From Lachnoclostridium sp. An14 (lineage in GTDB: Bacteria; Bacillota; Clostridia; Lachnospirales; Lachnospiraceae), in the NCBI RefSeq assembly GCF_002160755.1, contig NZ_NFLE01000007.1, positions 62,001 to 126,000 of the forward strand: 64,000 nt of DNA, read 5' to 3'. The notes beneath the pieces are model-generated. The model ran no database searches, had not been told where the DNA came from, and worked only from the letters and a program-made list of their open reading frames with translations. Below are positions 46,096-53,799 of this stretch, one piece after another; the stretch's first letter is position 1, and the number at the start of each line of letters is the position of its first letter. Made by a program: the position numbers and the translations under genes.

Positions 46096-48030
46096 ATGAG
46101 ACGAAAGGGGAAACATTCCGCCGTAGCCGGTATGCTGGCAGCAGTGTTGGCGTTCATGTCCCTGGCTGGCTGCGGGGGCCAGGTTCCGGGAGGAAACGCT
46201 CCAGACGGGCCGGAGACAGATCAGGCGGCGGATGTGTCCGCGTTGGACGGACATAAGCTGGCGGAGGCCGTCTACCCGGAGCGGGAGCCCTATCCGGATG
46301 AAATGGATTTTGTGGATGAAAAGACAGGGGAGTTTGACGACGAGGGCTTTTCCGCCGCTTACGACCGGTGGTGGACGCAGAGGCGGGCAGTCTGGGATGT
46401 GCCGGATGCGGACGGGAAATGCCTGGAATCCTTTTCCCGCAGGGCGTCCCGCCAGTTTCTCTCCGGGGCGGATGGGAAAAACAGGACCGTTTCCCCGGTC
46501 AATCTGTACCTGGCCCTGGCGATGCTGGCGGAAATCACGGAGGGGGAGAGCCGGGAGCAGATTTTGGAGCTGCTGGACGCGGAGACGGCGGAAGAAGTGC
46601 GGACTCACGCTGCCAACCTCTGGAACCTGTGCTACAGCAATGACGGGGCGGTGACCACCATCCTGGCCAATTCCCTGTGGCTGCAGGACGGAATGGAGTA
46701 CCGCCAGGAGACGCTGGACCGGTTGGCAAAAGACTATTTTGCCTCCTCCTACAGCGGCATCATGGGCTCAGAGGAGTATAATCAGGCCCTCCAGGCCTGG
46801 CTGAACCAGCAGACCGGCGGACTTTTGAAGGAACAGGCGGCGGGCATCCGCCTGAGTCCGGAGACGGTTCTGGCCCTGGCCAGCACCCTTTACTACCGGG
46901 CAAAATGGCAGAACGAATTTTCGGAGTCGGCCACGGCGCAGGCCGTATTTCACGGGAGCGGCGGGGAGGAACCCTGGGATTTCCTGAACAGCAGCAGCTA
47001 TGGCGGTTACTACTGGGGAGAGAAGTTTGGGGCCACGGCCTTAAGTTTAAACGAGAGCGGTTCCATGTGGCTCATTCTTCCTGATGAAGGGGTCACGGTG
47101 GAGGAGCTTTTGGCGGATGAGGAAACCTTTGACCTGGTCCAGTCCCGGGGCACCTGGGAAAACCATAAATATTTGAAGATAAATCTCTCCCTTCCCAAAT
47201 TTGACGTGGTCTCCGATTTGGATCTGATGGAGGGCCTGAAGGCTATGGGGGTGGAGGACGTGTTCGACAGCGGACGGTCCGATTTTTCCCCTCTGATGGA
47301 CGAGGACGGCCTGTTTTTGTCAGAGGCGAAACACGCATCCAGGGTGAAGATCGACGAGAAGGGCGTGGAGGCGGCGGCTTACACGGTGATGGCTGTGGCG
47401 GGAGCCGCGATGCCGCCGGAGGAGGAAATGGATCTGGTGTTTGACCGCCCGTTCCTCTTTGCACTCACCTCCAAAACCGGCCTGCCCCTGTTTGTGGGCG
47501 TGGTAAATACCATGGGAGAAGGGAATCCTGAGGAAACGATGTCGGAGAACGGGGCGGAGGATGAAAAAGGAGCCCCGTATGCTGCCGGTGAGGCGGTAAC
47601 AATGGAGAGCTCTGAGGAAAACGCCCCGTCCGGTGAAAGGGGAGAATGGGAAACCTGGGCGTATATAAGAAATCTGGAAGGGGATCGGCTCCGGATGGAT
47701 CCGGTGGAATACATCCAGGAGGGCGACCGGGAACGAATCGGGGAGCTGGGGCTTACAGAGGCGGACCTGGCCGGCGGATTTTGTATTTACAACCCGGATC
47801 CGTCGGAGGAGGAGCTTTTGCTGACCCCGGAAACCGAGTACACCTTCATCGACTGGGGCCGGGATTTTGTGGATTCCGATGATCCGGAGGAGCTGCGGAT
47901 CACCGGGGCCAGCCGGGAGCAGTTTGAAACCTATCTGAACACCTACGAAAACAGCCGTCCGGGAATGCCGTTTTTCTTCCGGATCCGGGACGGGGCGGTG
48001 GTGTCGGTGACGGAAGAACCGATGGCGTAG
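46096..48030 (+). CDS. Serpin lipoprotein with extra C-terminal domain
   Basis: A 644-residue surface protease inhibitor. The signal peptide with lipobox LAGC is followed by a roughly 90-residue linker and a serpin fold. The serpin part has TVSPVNLYLALAMLAEI, LANSLWLQDG and LPKFDVVSDLDLMEGLKAMG. The hinge DEKGVEAAAY carries the small residues of inhibitory serpins. Counting from Glu421 as P17 puts P1-P1' at Ala437-Ala438, which suggests elastase-like targets. DRPFLFAL and FVGVVNTM complete the fold. About 150 extra residues (from about 485) form an unassigned domain. The ATG at 46096 is set by GGGAGGA. Confidence 0.88.
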   Translation: MRRKGKHSAVAGMLAAVLAFMSLAGCGGQVPGGNAPDGPETDQAADVSALDGHKLAEAVYPEREPYPDEMDFVDEKTGEFDDEGFSAAYDRWWTQRRAVWDVPDADGKCLESFSRRASRQFLSGADGKNRTVSPVNLYLALAMLAEITEGESREQILELLDAETAEEVRTHAANLWNLCYSNDGAVTTILANSLWLQDGMEYRQETLDRLAKDYFASSYSGIMGSEEYNQALQAWLNQQTGGLLKEQAAGIRLSPETVLALASTLYYRAKWQNEFSESATAQAVFHGSGGEEPWDFLNSSSYGGYYWGEKFGATALSLNESGSMWLILPDEGVTVEELLADEETFDLVQSRGTWENHKYLKINLSLPKFDVVSDLDLMEGLKAMGVEDVFDSGRSDFSPLMDEDGLFLSEAKHASRVKIDEKGVEAAAYTVMAVAGAAMPPEEEMDLVFDRPFLFALTSKTGLPLFVGVVNTMGEGNPEETMSENGAEDEKGAPYAAGEAVTMESSEENAPSGERGEWETWAYIRNLEGDRLRMDPVEYIQEGDRERIGELGLTEADLAGGFCIYNPDPSEEELLLTPETEYTFIDWGRDFVDSDDPEELRITGASREQFETYLNTYENSRPGMPFFFRIRDGAVVSVTEEPMA

Positions 48031-48041
48031 GAGGGGCAGAA

Positions 48042-48653
48042 ATGAAAAGATGGAATGTGACCTGCGGGCTGGCGTCCCTGGCCTTCGCGGCAGTCCTCAC
48101 CGCCTGCCGGGGCGCAAAACCCGCAACGGGAACAGAATCGGAAACGAGGACGGAGGTGGAGGCCGCTGAAGACATCTCTGCCTCCGCCGCCGATGCCGGA
48201 GGAGAAGTCCAGGCGGAACGGGAAAACCATTCCACCCGGCGTTCCTGCGTGACGGTGGTCTCCGGGGAGGAGACGGTGATTCCGGTGGAGTACTTTAATT
48301 TCAGCCAGAGCACGGAGGCGGACGGAGAGGGAAAGGAGCAATTTGTCAGCGAGTGCGGTCGGTATTATAAGGTAGAGGATGTGGGAGAGCTGCCTACCGT
48401 TTCCTATTCTCCGGAACTGTCTGTCCAAACGTCCGAAACGGTTGAAACCGTGGCCTGCCGTCTTTACAACCGGTCGGGAACGGCTCTGGGAGAATGGACG
48501 GATTACCAGACTATCGAAGAAATCCGCCTGCCGGAGTTTCAGGAGGACTATGTGGTGGAGCTGCGGATGACTCTTGCCTGGGAATCCGGTATCAGCGGTT
48601 ATCAGGAGTTTTTCGCCGTCGCCGCCGCACCGCCGGGAACCGCTGGAAACTGA
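48042..48653 (+). CDS. Lipoprotein of unknown function
   Basis: A 203-residue protein with signal peptide and lipobox LTAC (cysteine near residue 22). A low-complexity Glu/Ala/Ser linker runs to about residue 75. The rest is a soluble beta-rich domain (ETVIPVEYFNFSQS; ETVETVACRLYNRSG). No family is recognised. It starts 11 bases after the serpin stop and is presumably co-transcribed with it. Confidence 0.65.
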   Translation: MKRWNVTCGLASLAFAAVLTACRGAKPATGTESETRTEVEAAEDISASAADAGGEVQAERENHSTRRSCVTVVSGEETVIPVEYFNFSQSTEADGEGKEQFVSECGRYYKVEDVGELPTVSYSPELSVQTSETVETVACRLYNRSGTALGEWTDYQTIEEIRLPEFQEDYVVELRMTLAWESGISGYQEFFAVAAAPPGTAGN

Positions 48654-48665
48654 CCATCCCGGCCC

Positions 48666-48694
48666 TTGACAGCCCCGCCCTTTCGTGCTATCCT
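48666..48694 (+). promoter_or_regulatory. Promoter of ssrA
   Basis: TTGACA and TATCCT with a 17-base spacer. Transcription should start near 48701, giving a short 5' leader to be removed by RNase P. Confidence 0.85.
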
Positions 48695-48724
48695 AATAAA
48701 GCCTGCAAACGCAGGCGCCAGTGA

Positions 48725-49061
48725 GGGGCAGTACTGGTTTCGACAGGGGCCATGCAGCTGGTGAAGCTATCCGTATGCAATGCGTCAAATGGCAAACCTA
48801 AATATAAACGCTGAAGATAATTTAGCAATCGCTGCTTAATTGCGGCTGTCAGCCTTAGAGCACTCACACTTTAAGATCCTGGCATCGACTATGTGAGAAA
48901 CGACGTATGCAAAGCTTTGCGCATATGGGCGTAGGATGAAGCTACTGAACCCGTCAGGATGTCTGTTTCCGGGCGGCAGAGGGAATGAAAAAGAACAGAC
49001 TATGATAGTAGAAGAACAGGGAATTGGTTTTTGGACACGGGTTCAACTCCCGTCTGCTCCA
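48725..49061 (+). ncRNA. ssrA: tmRNA
   Basis: Transfer-messenger RNA for ribosome rescue. The acceptor arm GGGGCAG (48725) pairs with CTGCTCC (49054-49060). The 5' end carries GGTTTCGAC, and the 3' end the T-arm GGGTTCAACTCCC. The tag frame at 48792-48839 encodes ANLNINAEDNLAIAA followed by TAA. The mature length is about 337 bases plus CCA, which is not encoded. Its partner SmpB is at 44704. Confidence 0.97.
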
Positions 49062-49067
49062 CTTCAG

Positions 49068-49115
49068 AAAAAACCTTGTAAATGCGGGATTTTTCCTGTA
49101 TTTACAAGGTTTTTT
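49068..49115 (+). terminator. Terminator after ssrA
   Basis: AACCTTGTAAAT (49072) pairs perfectly with ATTTACAAGGTT (49100), closed by A and T runs, so it can work in both directions. Confidence 0.9.
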
Positions 49116-49315
49116 GCCGATTTGACGAGAAAGAAAAGGAAATATTGTTCCGGTAAAAACATCCTCATTTCCGGCTAAAATTCACACGAAAATCACACGG
49201 ATTTTATGGAGCGGAAATGATCGCTAATTTTCTTTGTCCGCCGTTTTTTCCAGGTCGATGACAGTTCTGTACGGTTCCTGTTGGCGCACTTGGCGCAAGG
49301 GCCAATTCTTGTAGT
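49116..49315. other. Gene-free stretch after tmRNA
   Basis: No gene is recognised. On the minus strand an open frame ending at about 49229 reads RQQEPYRTVIDLEKTADKEN, possibly the tail of a lost gene. CTGTTGGCGCA at 49278 with GGGCC at 49299-49303 recurs as a contiguous CTGTTGGCGCAGGGGCC at 49627-49643, flanking the toxin locus. Confidence 0.45.
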
Positions 49316-49344
49316 TTGACAAATCCTCTGGTTTGACGTATAAT
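49316..49344 (+). promoter_or_regulatory. Promoter of antisense RNA 3
   Basis: TTGACA and TATAAT with a 17-base spacer: a perfect consensus promoter driving the RNA that faces toxin 3. Confidence 0.88.
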
Positions 49345-49350
49345 ATGCTT

Positions 49351-49456
49351 AACAAGACAGCCAGTAAGGGAGGTCAAGGCTCCCCGCTCTGGTGAATAAG
49401 GTTTAAGCTAAGAAATAGCCGCCTATCCGGCCAAGGAGCAGGGCGGCTATTTCTTA
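49351..49456 (+). ncRNA. Antisense-type small RNA, locus 3
   Basis: About 105 bases from the consensus promoter to a terminator with a 13-base perfect stem (AGAAATAGCCGCC at 49411, GGCGGCTATTTCT at 49442). The distal arm covers the toxin stop codon. The 5' sequence TAATATGCTTAACAAGACAGCC resembles the start of the toxin transcript on the other strand. Confidence 0.72.
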
Positions 49457-49530
49457 TGCGTCAGGTTCAGAATTGCAACAATCAACATGGCTATACCTAA
49501 GATGATTTGAAATTCCTCATATGTACTCAT
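49447..49530 (-). CDS. Holin-like small toxin 3
   Basis: A 27-residue peptide MSTYEEFQIILG, then IAMLIVAILN, then LTHKK, about 70 percent identical to toxin 2. A GAGGGGATGC site precedes the ATG. It has the same convergent small-RNA arrangement and the same stop codon inside the shared hairpin. The predicted role is membrane toxin of a type I pair. Confidence 0.8.
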   Translation of the reverse strand: MSTYEEFQIILGIAMLIVAILNLTHKK

Positions 49531-49582
49531 AAGCATCCCCTCCTGTACAAGACTCAGGACGGGGAACCACAGCCGCTCTACT

Positions 49583-49612
49583 GGCTGCCTGGGTAAGGAT
49601 ATTAGATTGTCA
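49583..49612 (-). promoter_or_regulatory. Inverted promoter/leader copy for toxin 3
   Basis: The minus strand reads TGACAATCTAATATC then CTTACCCAGGCAGCC, an inverted near-copy of 49334-49362. It probably forms the toxin promoter and 5' end. The -35 is poor. Confidence 0.6.
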
Positions 49613-49653
49613 AAGTTGTGGGGACTCTGTTGGCGCAGGGGCCGGCTTTCCCG

Positions 49654-49773
49654 TTAGGTTCCGTTTGCTGACGCGCGTCCCTCTGCTATATGGACGTGTA
49701 TCGGTTCCAGGGGAGCGCCTTCGTTTGGCCAGAAATAGACAGTATAAGCTCCGATCCTAAAAATTTGAGGCAT
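49654..49773 (-). pseudogene. Truncated DUF4160 gene
   Basis: Minus-strand frame of 39 codons beginning MPQIFRIGAYTVYFWPNEG and continuing PLEPIHVHIAEGRASANG, which is the conserved N-terminal half of DUF4160 proteins. It then stops with TAA where the family would continue for about 40 residues. The break lies 11 bases from CTGTTGGCGCAGGGGCC, which also occurs on the far side of the toxin locus. Insertion or recombination with that cassette therefore probably removed the end. The start overlaps the end of the 90-residue gene upstream. Confidence 0.7.
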
Positions 49774-50029
49774 TTAAAATTCCCCCTTCTTGAGAAAATT
49801 CTAAAATCAGATGCGCGTTATTGTGAAGCAAACGATTAAAATAATCCATTTTTTCCGCAGAGTAGCCGGAAACGTTTTCCCACCTGTAGCTGGGAAGATA
49901 GCAAGTGGCATTGAAAAATCCCCCATTGTCGTCTGGAGTCTCGATATATACTTTTACCTGCCCATCTGGTTTCATTTCAGAATGAGTAATTTCAGTATCA
50001 TCGTTGAGTGTCATGAATGGATACATCAT
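49757..50029 (-). CDS. Small protein partnered with DUF4160 gene, unknown
   Basis: A 90-residue soluble protein (MMYPFMTLNDDTEITHSE; VYIETPDDNGGFF; YRWENVSGYSAEKMDYFNRL). AGGAGG at 50039-50044 precedes the ATG at 50029. A longer frame from 50191 has no such site. Its last 17 bases overlap the DUF4160 remnant, so the two were once translated together. Paired short genes of this kind are often toxin-antitoxin modules, but nothing here proves it. Confidence 0.65.
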   Translation of the reverse strand: MMYPFMTLNDDTEITHSEMKPDGQVKVYIETPDDNGGFFNATCYLPSYRWENVSGYSAEKMDYFNRLLHNNAHLILEFSQEGGILNASNF

Positions 50030-50237
50030 GGTCCCACACCTCCTTTTAAACAAAACTTTAAGATAAGTATAAATTATGGCTAAAAAAAAATCAACAATTC
50101 CCCCCTTTCCATCATCTGGCCGGACAGACCGCAAATCATTGCCGAAACGTCTGGAAATCTCTCCCATCCGCCCCATCCCACCCATTTCCAAAACTATGAA
50201 CTTTTTGTGAAACGCCCCCGAATCCTGTCATTTCCTG

Positions 50238-50266
50238 TTGTTTCAATGTTAAATCCATGTTAAAAT
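50238..50266 (+). promoter_or_regulatory. Promoter of the LtaS-like gene
   Basis: TTGTTT and TAAAAT with a 17-base spacer, 36 bases upstream of the ATG. Confidence 0.6.
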
Positions 50267-50301
50267 GACGGAATCAAAAACAGAACGGAGAAACAAACGA
50301 T

Positions 50302-52128
50302 ATGGAAAAAACGTGGTGGAAACGGCTGAGACTGGGCCTGGGGATTGCCGGTCTGGTTTTCATGCCCGCGGTGTCCTACGCTCTGTTTGAGTGGGTGACG
50401 GGAAACCTGGGAAAAATCGACACAGCCTGTGCCCTGGTGAATGTGGCTCTCATGGCGGGGCTCTATCTGGCCGTGTTTGCCGTGAGCGGACGGAGCCGGA
50501 TCGCCGTGCCGGTAGTATCCCTGGGACTGTTTGTCCTCTCCGCGGCGGAGGCCTTTGTGGTGGCCTTTCGCGGACGGCCCATTATGCCGGCGGATTTTGT
50601 GGCTTTCCGGACGGCCATGTCTGTGGCGGGCAATTACGGCTATACTGTGAGCCGGGAAATGATCCTCTCATTTCTCTGCCTGGTGGGATTAAATGTGGGG
50701 CTGTTTTTCTGTCCGGTGCGCCTGCCCTGGTGGAAAATTCACGCTGGCTTTGCCGCCGGGACAGCGGCGGTGCTGGCGGGGAGCTTTACCTGGTTTATCC
50801 ATGGGCCGGTGGCCTCCGGGCGGTTCGGCATCAATATGTGGGATCTTCAGTCCTCTTACGAGACGGAGGGCTACCTGCTCTCCACCGTCATCGCCGGCAC
50901 CTATCTGGTAAAGGAGAAACCGGCGGGCTACGGAGATGCCGCTCTGGAAATGCTTTACGGGCAGTGGAAGAATGGGGAGTCTGGGGAAACGGAGTCCATC
51001 GCAGAGCCCATCACGCCCACCAATATCATCTGCATCATGAATGAGAGCTTTTCCGACCTGGAGCAGGCAGGGAATTTTGAGACCAATGAGGAGGTCATGC
51101 CCTTTTTCCACAGCCTGGAGGAAAACGCGGTGAAGGGCAGCCTCTACGTGCCGGTGTTTGGGGCAGGCACCAGCAATACGGAGTTTGAATTCCTGGTGGG
51201 GGATTCCATGGCCTTCATGGCCCCCGGCACCACCGCCTACCAGTTTAACGTGCGGCCGGGAGAGGGCAGCCTGGTGAGCACCTTAAAGGAACAGGGATAC
51301 ACGGCGGTGGCCCTTCATCCCTACCCGAAGGAGAACTGGAACCGGGAAACCTGTTATCAAAATATGGGCTTTGACCAGTTTCTGGCCTGGGATTATTTTG
51401 AGGATTGTCCCCTGACCCGATGCTACGTGGGGGACCGGGAAAATTATGAGAAAATGGTTCGTCTGCTGGAAAACAAAGCAAATCCTTCAGACAAGCTGTT
51501 TCTGTTCAACGTGACCATGCAGAACCACGGCGGCTACGATGAAATTTATGACAACTATGAGCAGCGGATCCACCTTACGGGAGAACTGGAGGGAAAATAT
51601 CCCATGGCGGATCAGTTCCTCTCCCTGATGCGCACCTCTGACGACGCCCTGCAGTGGCTTTTGGAATACCTGGAAGGGGTGGAGGAACCGACCATGGTGG
51701 TGCTGTTCGGCGACCATCAGCCCAGCGTGGAGGACGAGTTTTTCTACGAGGTCAGCGATCTGGAGCGAAAGACGGTCACGAACCAGGAGTCCTTAATCTG
51801 GTATGAGACGCCTTACCTCATCTGGACCAATTACCCCATGGAGACAGAGGAAACGGGGGATATGAGCGCCTTCTACCTGGCTCCGGAGCTGCTGCGGATG
51901 GCAGGGCTGGAGACCACTCCCTACCAGAATTTCCTCCTGGGATTAAAAGAACAGCTCCCCGTCATCCACGGCCGCGGCTGCTATGACGCTGAGGGGACGT
52001 ATTACGATCTGGAGGACGCTAAAAAGGACGGAAAACTGGGACCGTGGCTCGCGGATTATGATACCCTGATCTACAACCACAGCTACGATGGCCCCATGCA
52101 GAAACTGTTTCACCTGACGGGAAACTGA
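50302..52128 (+). CDS. LtaS-like sulfatase-fold phosphoglycerol transferase
   Basis: A 608-residue membrane enzyme of the lipoteichoic acid synthase family. Five hydrophobic helices fill residues 1-180. The rest is an extracellular sulfatase-fold domain with IICIMNESFSDLEQ (metal Glu), the likely nucleophile Thr290 in AGTSNTEFEFL, NHGGYDEIYDNY and VVLFGDHQPSVEDE. Members transfer glycerol phosphate from phosphatidylglycerol onto lipids or glycans. The exact polymer is unknown. The MATE exporter and secreted hydrolase lie downstream but behind their own leader. Confidence 0.88.
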   Translation: MEKTWWKRLRLGLGIAGLVFMPAVSYALFEWVTGNLGKIDTACALVNVALMAGLYLAVFAVSGRSRIAVPVVSLGLFVLSAAEAFVVAFRGRPIMPADFVAFRTAMSVAGNYGYTVSREMILSFLCLVGLNVGLFFCPVRLPWWKIHAGFAAGTAAVLAGSFTWFIHGPVASGRFGINMWDLQSSYETEGYLLSTVIAGTYLVKEKPAGYGDAALEMLYGQWKNGESGETESIAEPITPTNIICIMNESFSDLEQAGNFETNEEVMPFFHSLEENAVKGSLYVPVFGAGTSNTEFEFLVGDSMAFMAPGTTAYQFNVRPGEGSLVSTLKEQGYTAVALHPYPKENWNRETCYQNMGFDQFLAWDYFEDCPLTRCYVGDRENYEKMVRLLENKANPSDKLFLFNVTMQNHGGYDEIYDNYEQRIHLTGELEGKYPMADQFLSLMRTSDDALQWLLEYLEGVEEPTMVVLFGDHQPSVEDEFFYEVSDLERKTVTNQESLIWYETPYLIWTNYPMETEETGDMSAFYLAPELLRMAGLETTPYQNFLLGLKEQLPVIHGRGCYDAEGTYYDLEDAKKDGKLGPWLADYDTLIYNHSYDGPMQKLFHLTGN

Positions 52129-52194
52129 CCGGCCGGGGGAAACACCGGGACAGAAACGCCGGCAGTCCAAAGGCCGTCTGCCCGCAAAAAATCA

Positions 52195-52224
52195 TATACA
52201 GAGAGAAGGAAACTGGTGTATAAT
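52195..52224 (+). promoter_or_regulatory. Putative promoter of the MATE gene
   Basis: TATACA and TATAAT with an 18-base spacer. A leader of about 190 bases follows, without a recognisable riboswitch. Nothing else is seen between 52129 and 52422. Confidence 0.45.
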
Positions 52225-52422
52225 AATGCTGTTGCGGCTGCATACACCGGTTTTCTTTCGCTGTGAGGCGAATGCCCGCGGCAAAAGAGAGATTTCACGG
52301 GAAGGAAACGGCCCGGCCGTCTGCCCGTTCTGTGTGCTGGAGTGCGCAGGGCGAGGGACAGCCTCATTTTGACCGGAACGGCAGCCAAAACAATACAAAC
52401 GAACAATCAGGGGGGATAGATT

Positions 52423-53799
52423 ATGACAGTGACAACGACGCAGAACGATTTTTCCAAAGGGAGCGTTGTCCGCAACATTATCAATCTGGCTGTGCCCATG
52501 ACGCTGGCGCAGCTCATCAACGTACTCTACAACGTCGTGGACCGTATATATATAGGAAGGATTCCCGGCTCCGGCAGCCTGCCCCTCACCGGCGTAGGCC
52601 TCTGCCTGCCCATCATTTCCATGGTGATCGCCTTTGCCAACTTATTCGGCATGGGCGGGGCACCCCTTTGCTCCATCGAGAGAGGCCGAGGAAATGTGGA
52701 CGAGGCGGAGCGGATCATGGGAAATTCCTTCGCCATGATGATTATTTTCGGCGTCGGCCTGACGGTGCTGGGGCTGGCGCTTAAGCGGCCCATGCTCTAC
52801 CTGTTTGGGGCCAGCGACAATACATACCCTTACGCCAGCCAGTATGTGACCATTTATCTGCTCGGCAGCCTGTTTGTGATGACCGGCTTGGGGATGAACA
52901 GCTTTATCAACTCCCAGGGCTTTGGCCGCATCGGCATGATGACCGTGCTGCTGGGGGCGGTGGCAAACATTATCCTGGATCCTGTGTTTATCTTCGTATT
53001 TGATATGGGGGTGCGGGGAGCGGCCCTGGCCACCATCATCTCCCAGGGGCTTTCCGCCGCCTGGATCCTGCGGTTTCTCACCGGCAGGAAAACCATTCTG
53101 AAGCTGAAAGCCAGCGCCATGAAACTGGAGAAAAAGCGGGTGCTCTCCATCATGGGCCTGGGAATGTCCGGTTTTACCATGTCCATCACCAACTCCCTGG
53201 TGCAGATCGTCTGCAACGCCACCCTGCGGGATTTCGGCGGCGATCTGTACGTGGGGGCCATGACGGTGATCAACTCCATCCGGGAAGTGGTGCAGCTCCC
53301 GGTGCAGGGCTTAACCAACAGCTCCCAGCCGGTCATGGGCTTTAATTACGGGGCGGAGAAATACGGCCGCGTCCGGGAGGCTATCCGCTTTACCTCCATT
53401 GTGGCTATCGTCTACACCTGCGCCATGTGGGCGGGCCTCTATTTCGCGCCGGAGTTTTTCATCCGGATTTTCAGCAGCGAGGAAGAACTGCTGCGGATCG
53501 GCGTTCCGGCCATGCACATTTACTATTTCGGATTTTTCATGATGTCCCTGCAGATGGCGGGACAGTCGGTGTTCGTGGCCCTGGGGCGGGCGAAAAACGC
53601 CGTGTTCTTCTCCATTTTCCGGAAGGTGATCATCGTGTTTCCCCTGACGGTGATCCTGCCTCATTTCTGGGGGCTGGGGACCGACGGCGTATTTCTGGCG
53701 GAGCCGATTTCCAACTTCATCGGGGGAGCGGCCTGCTACGCCACCATGCTGCTGACGGTGTGGAGAGAGTTGGGACGAAAAGAAAGGGGACAGGCATGA
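52423..53799 (+). CDS. MATE-family efflux transporter
   Basis: A 458-residue multidrug/oligosaccharidyl-lipid/polysaccharide superfamily exporter with about 12 hydrophobic helices. The family-like start is VVRNIINLAVPMTLAQLINVLYNVVDRIYIG, and QGLTNSSQPVMGFNYGAEKYGRV lies in the second half. Substrates are usually cationic drugs or metabolites driven by Na+ or H+. Its stop overlaps the next gene as ATGA, so transporter and secreted hydrolase are produced together. Confidence 0.92.
   Translation: MTVTTTQNDFSKGSVVRNIINLAVPMTLAQLINVLYNVVDRIYIGRIPGSGSLPLTGVGLCLPIISMVIAFANLFGMGGAPLCSIERGRGNVDEAERIMGNSFAMMIIFGVGLTVLGLALKRPMLYLFGASDNTYPYASQYVTIYLLGSLFVMTGLGMNSFINSQGFGRIGMMTVLLGAVANIILDPVFIFVFDMGVRGAALATIISQGLSAAWILRFLTGRKTILKLKASAMKLEKKRVLSIMGLGMSGFTMSITNSLVQIVCNATLRDFGGDLYVGAMTVINSIREVVQLPVQGLTNSSQPVMGFNYGAEKYGRVREAIRFTSIVAIVYTCAMWAGLYFAPEFFIRIFSSEEELLRIGVPAMHIYYFGFFMMSLQMAGQSVFVALGRAKNAVFFSIFRKVIIVFPLTVILPHFWGLGTDGVFLAEPISNFIGGAACYATMLLTVWRELGRKERGQA

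Noticed and set aside
48725-49300. tmRNA as a prophage or island attachment site
   Set aside because: No integrase gene and no clear duplicate of the tmRNA 3' end was found downstream. Only a small toxin cassette and a broken gene follow.
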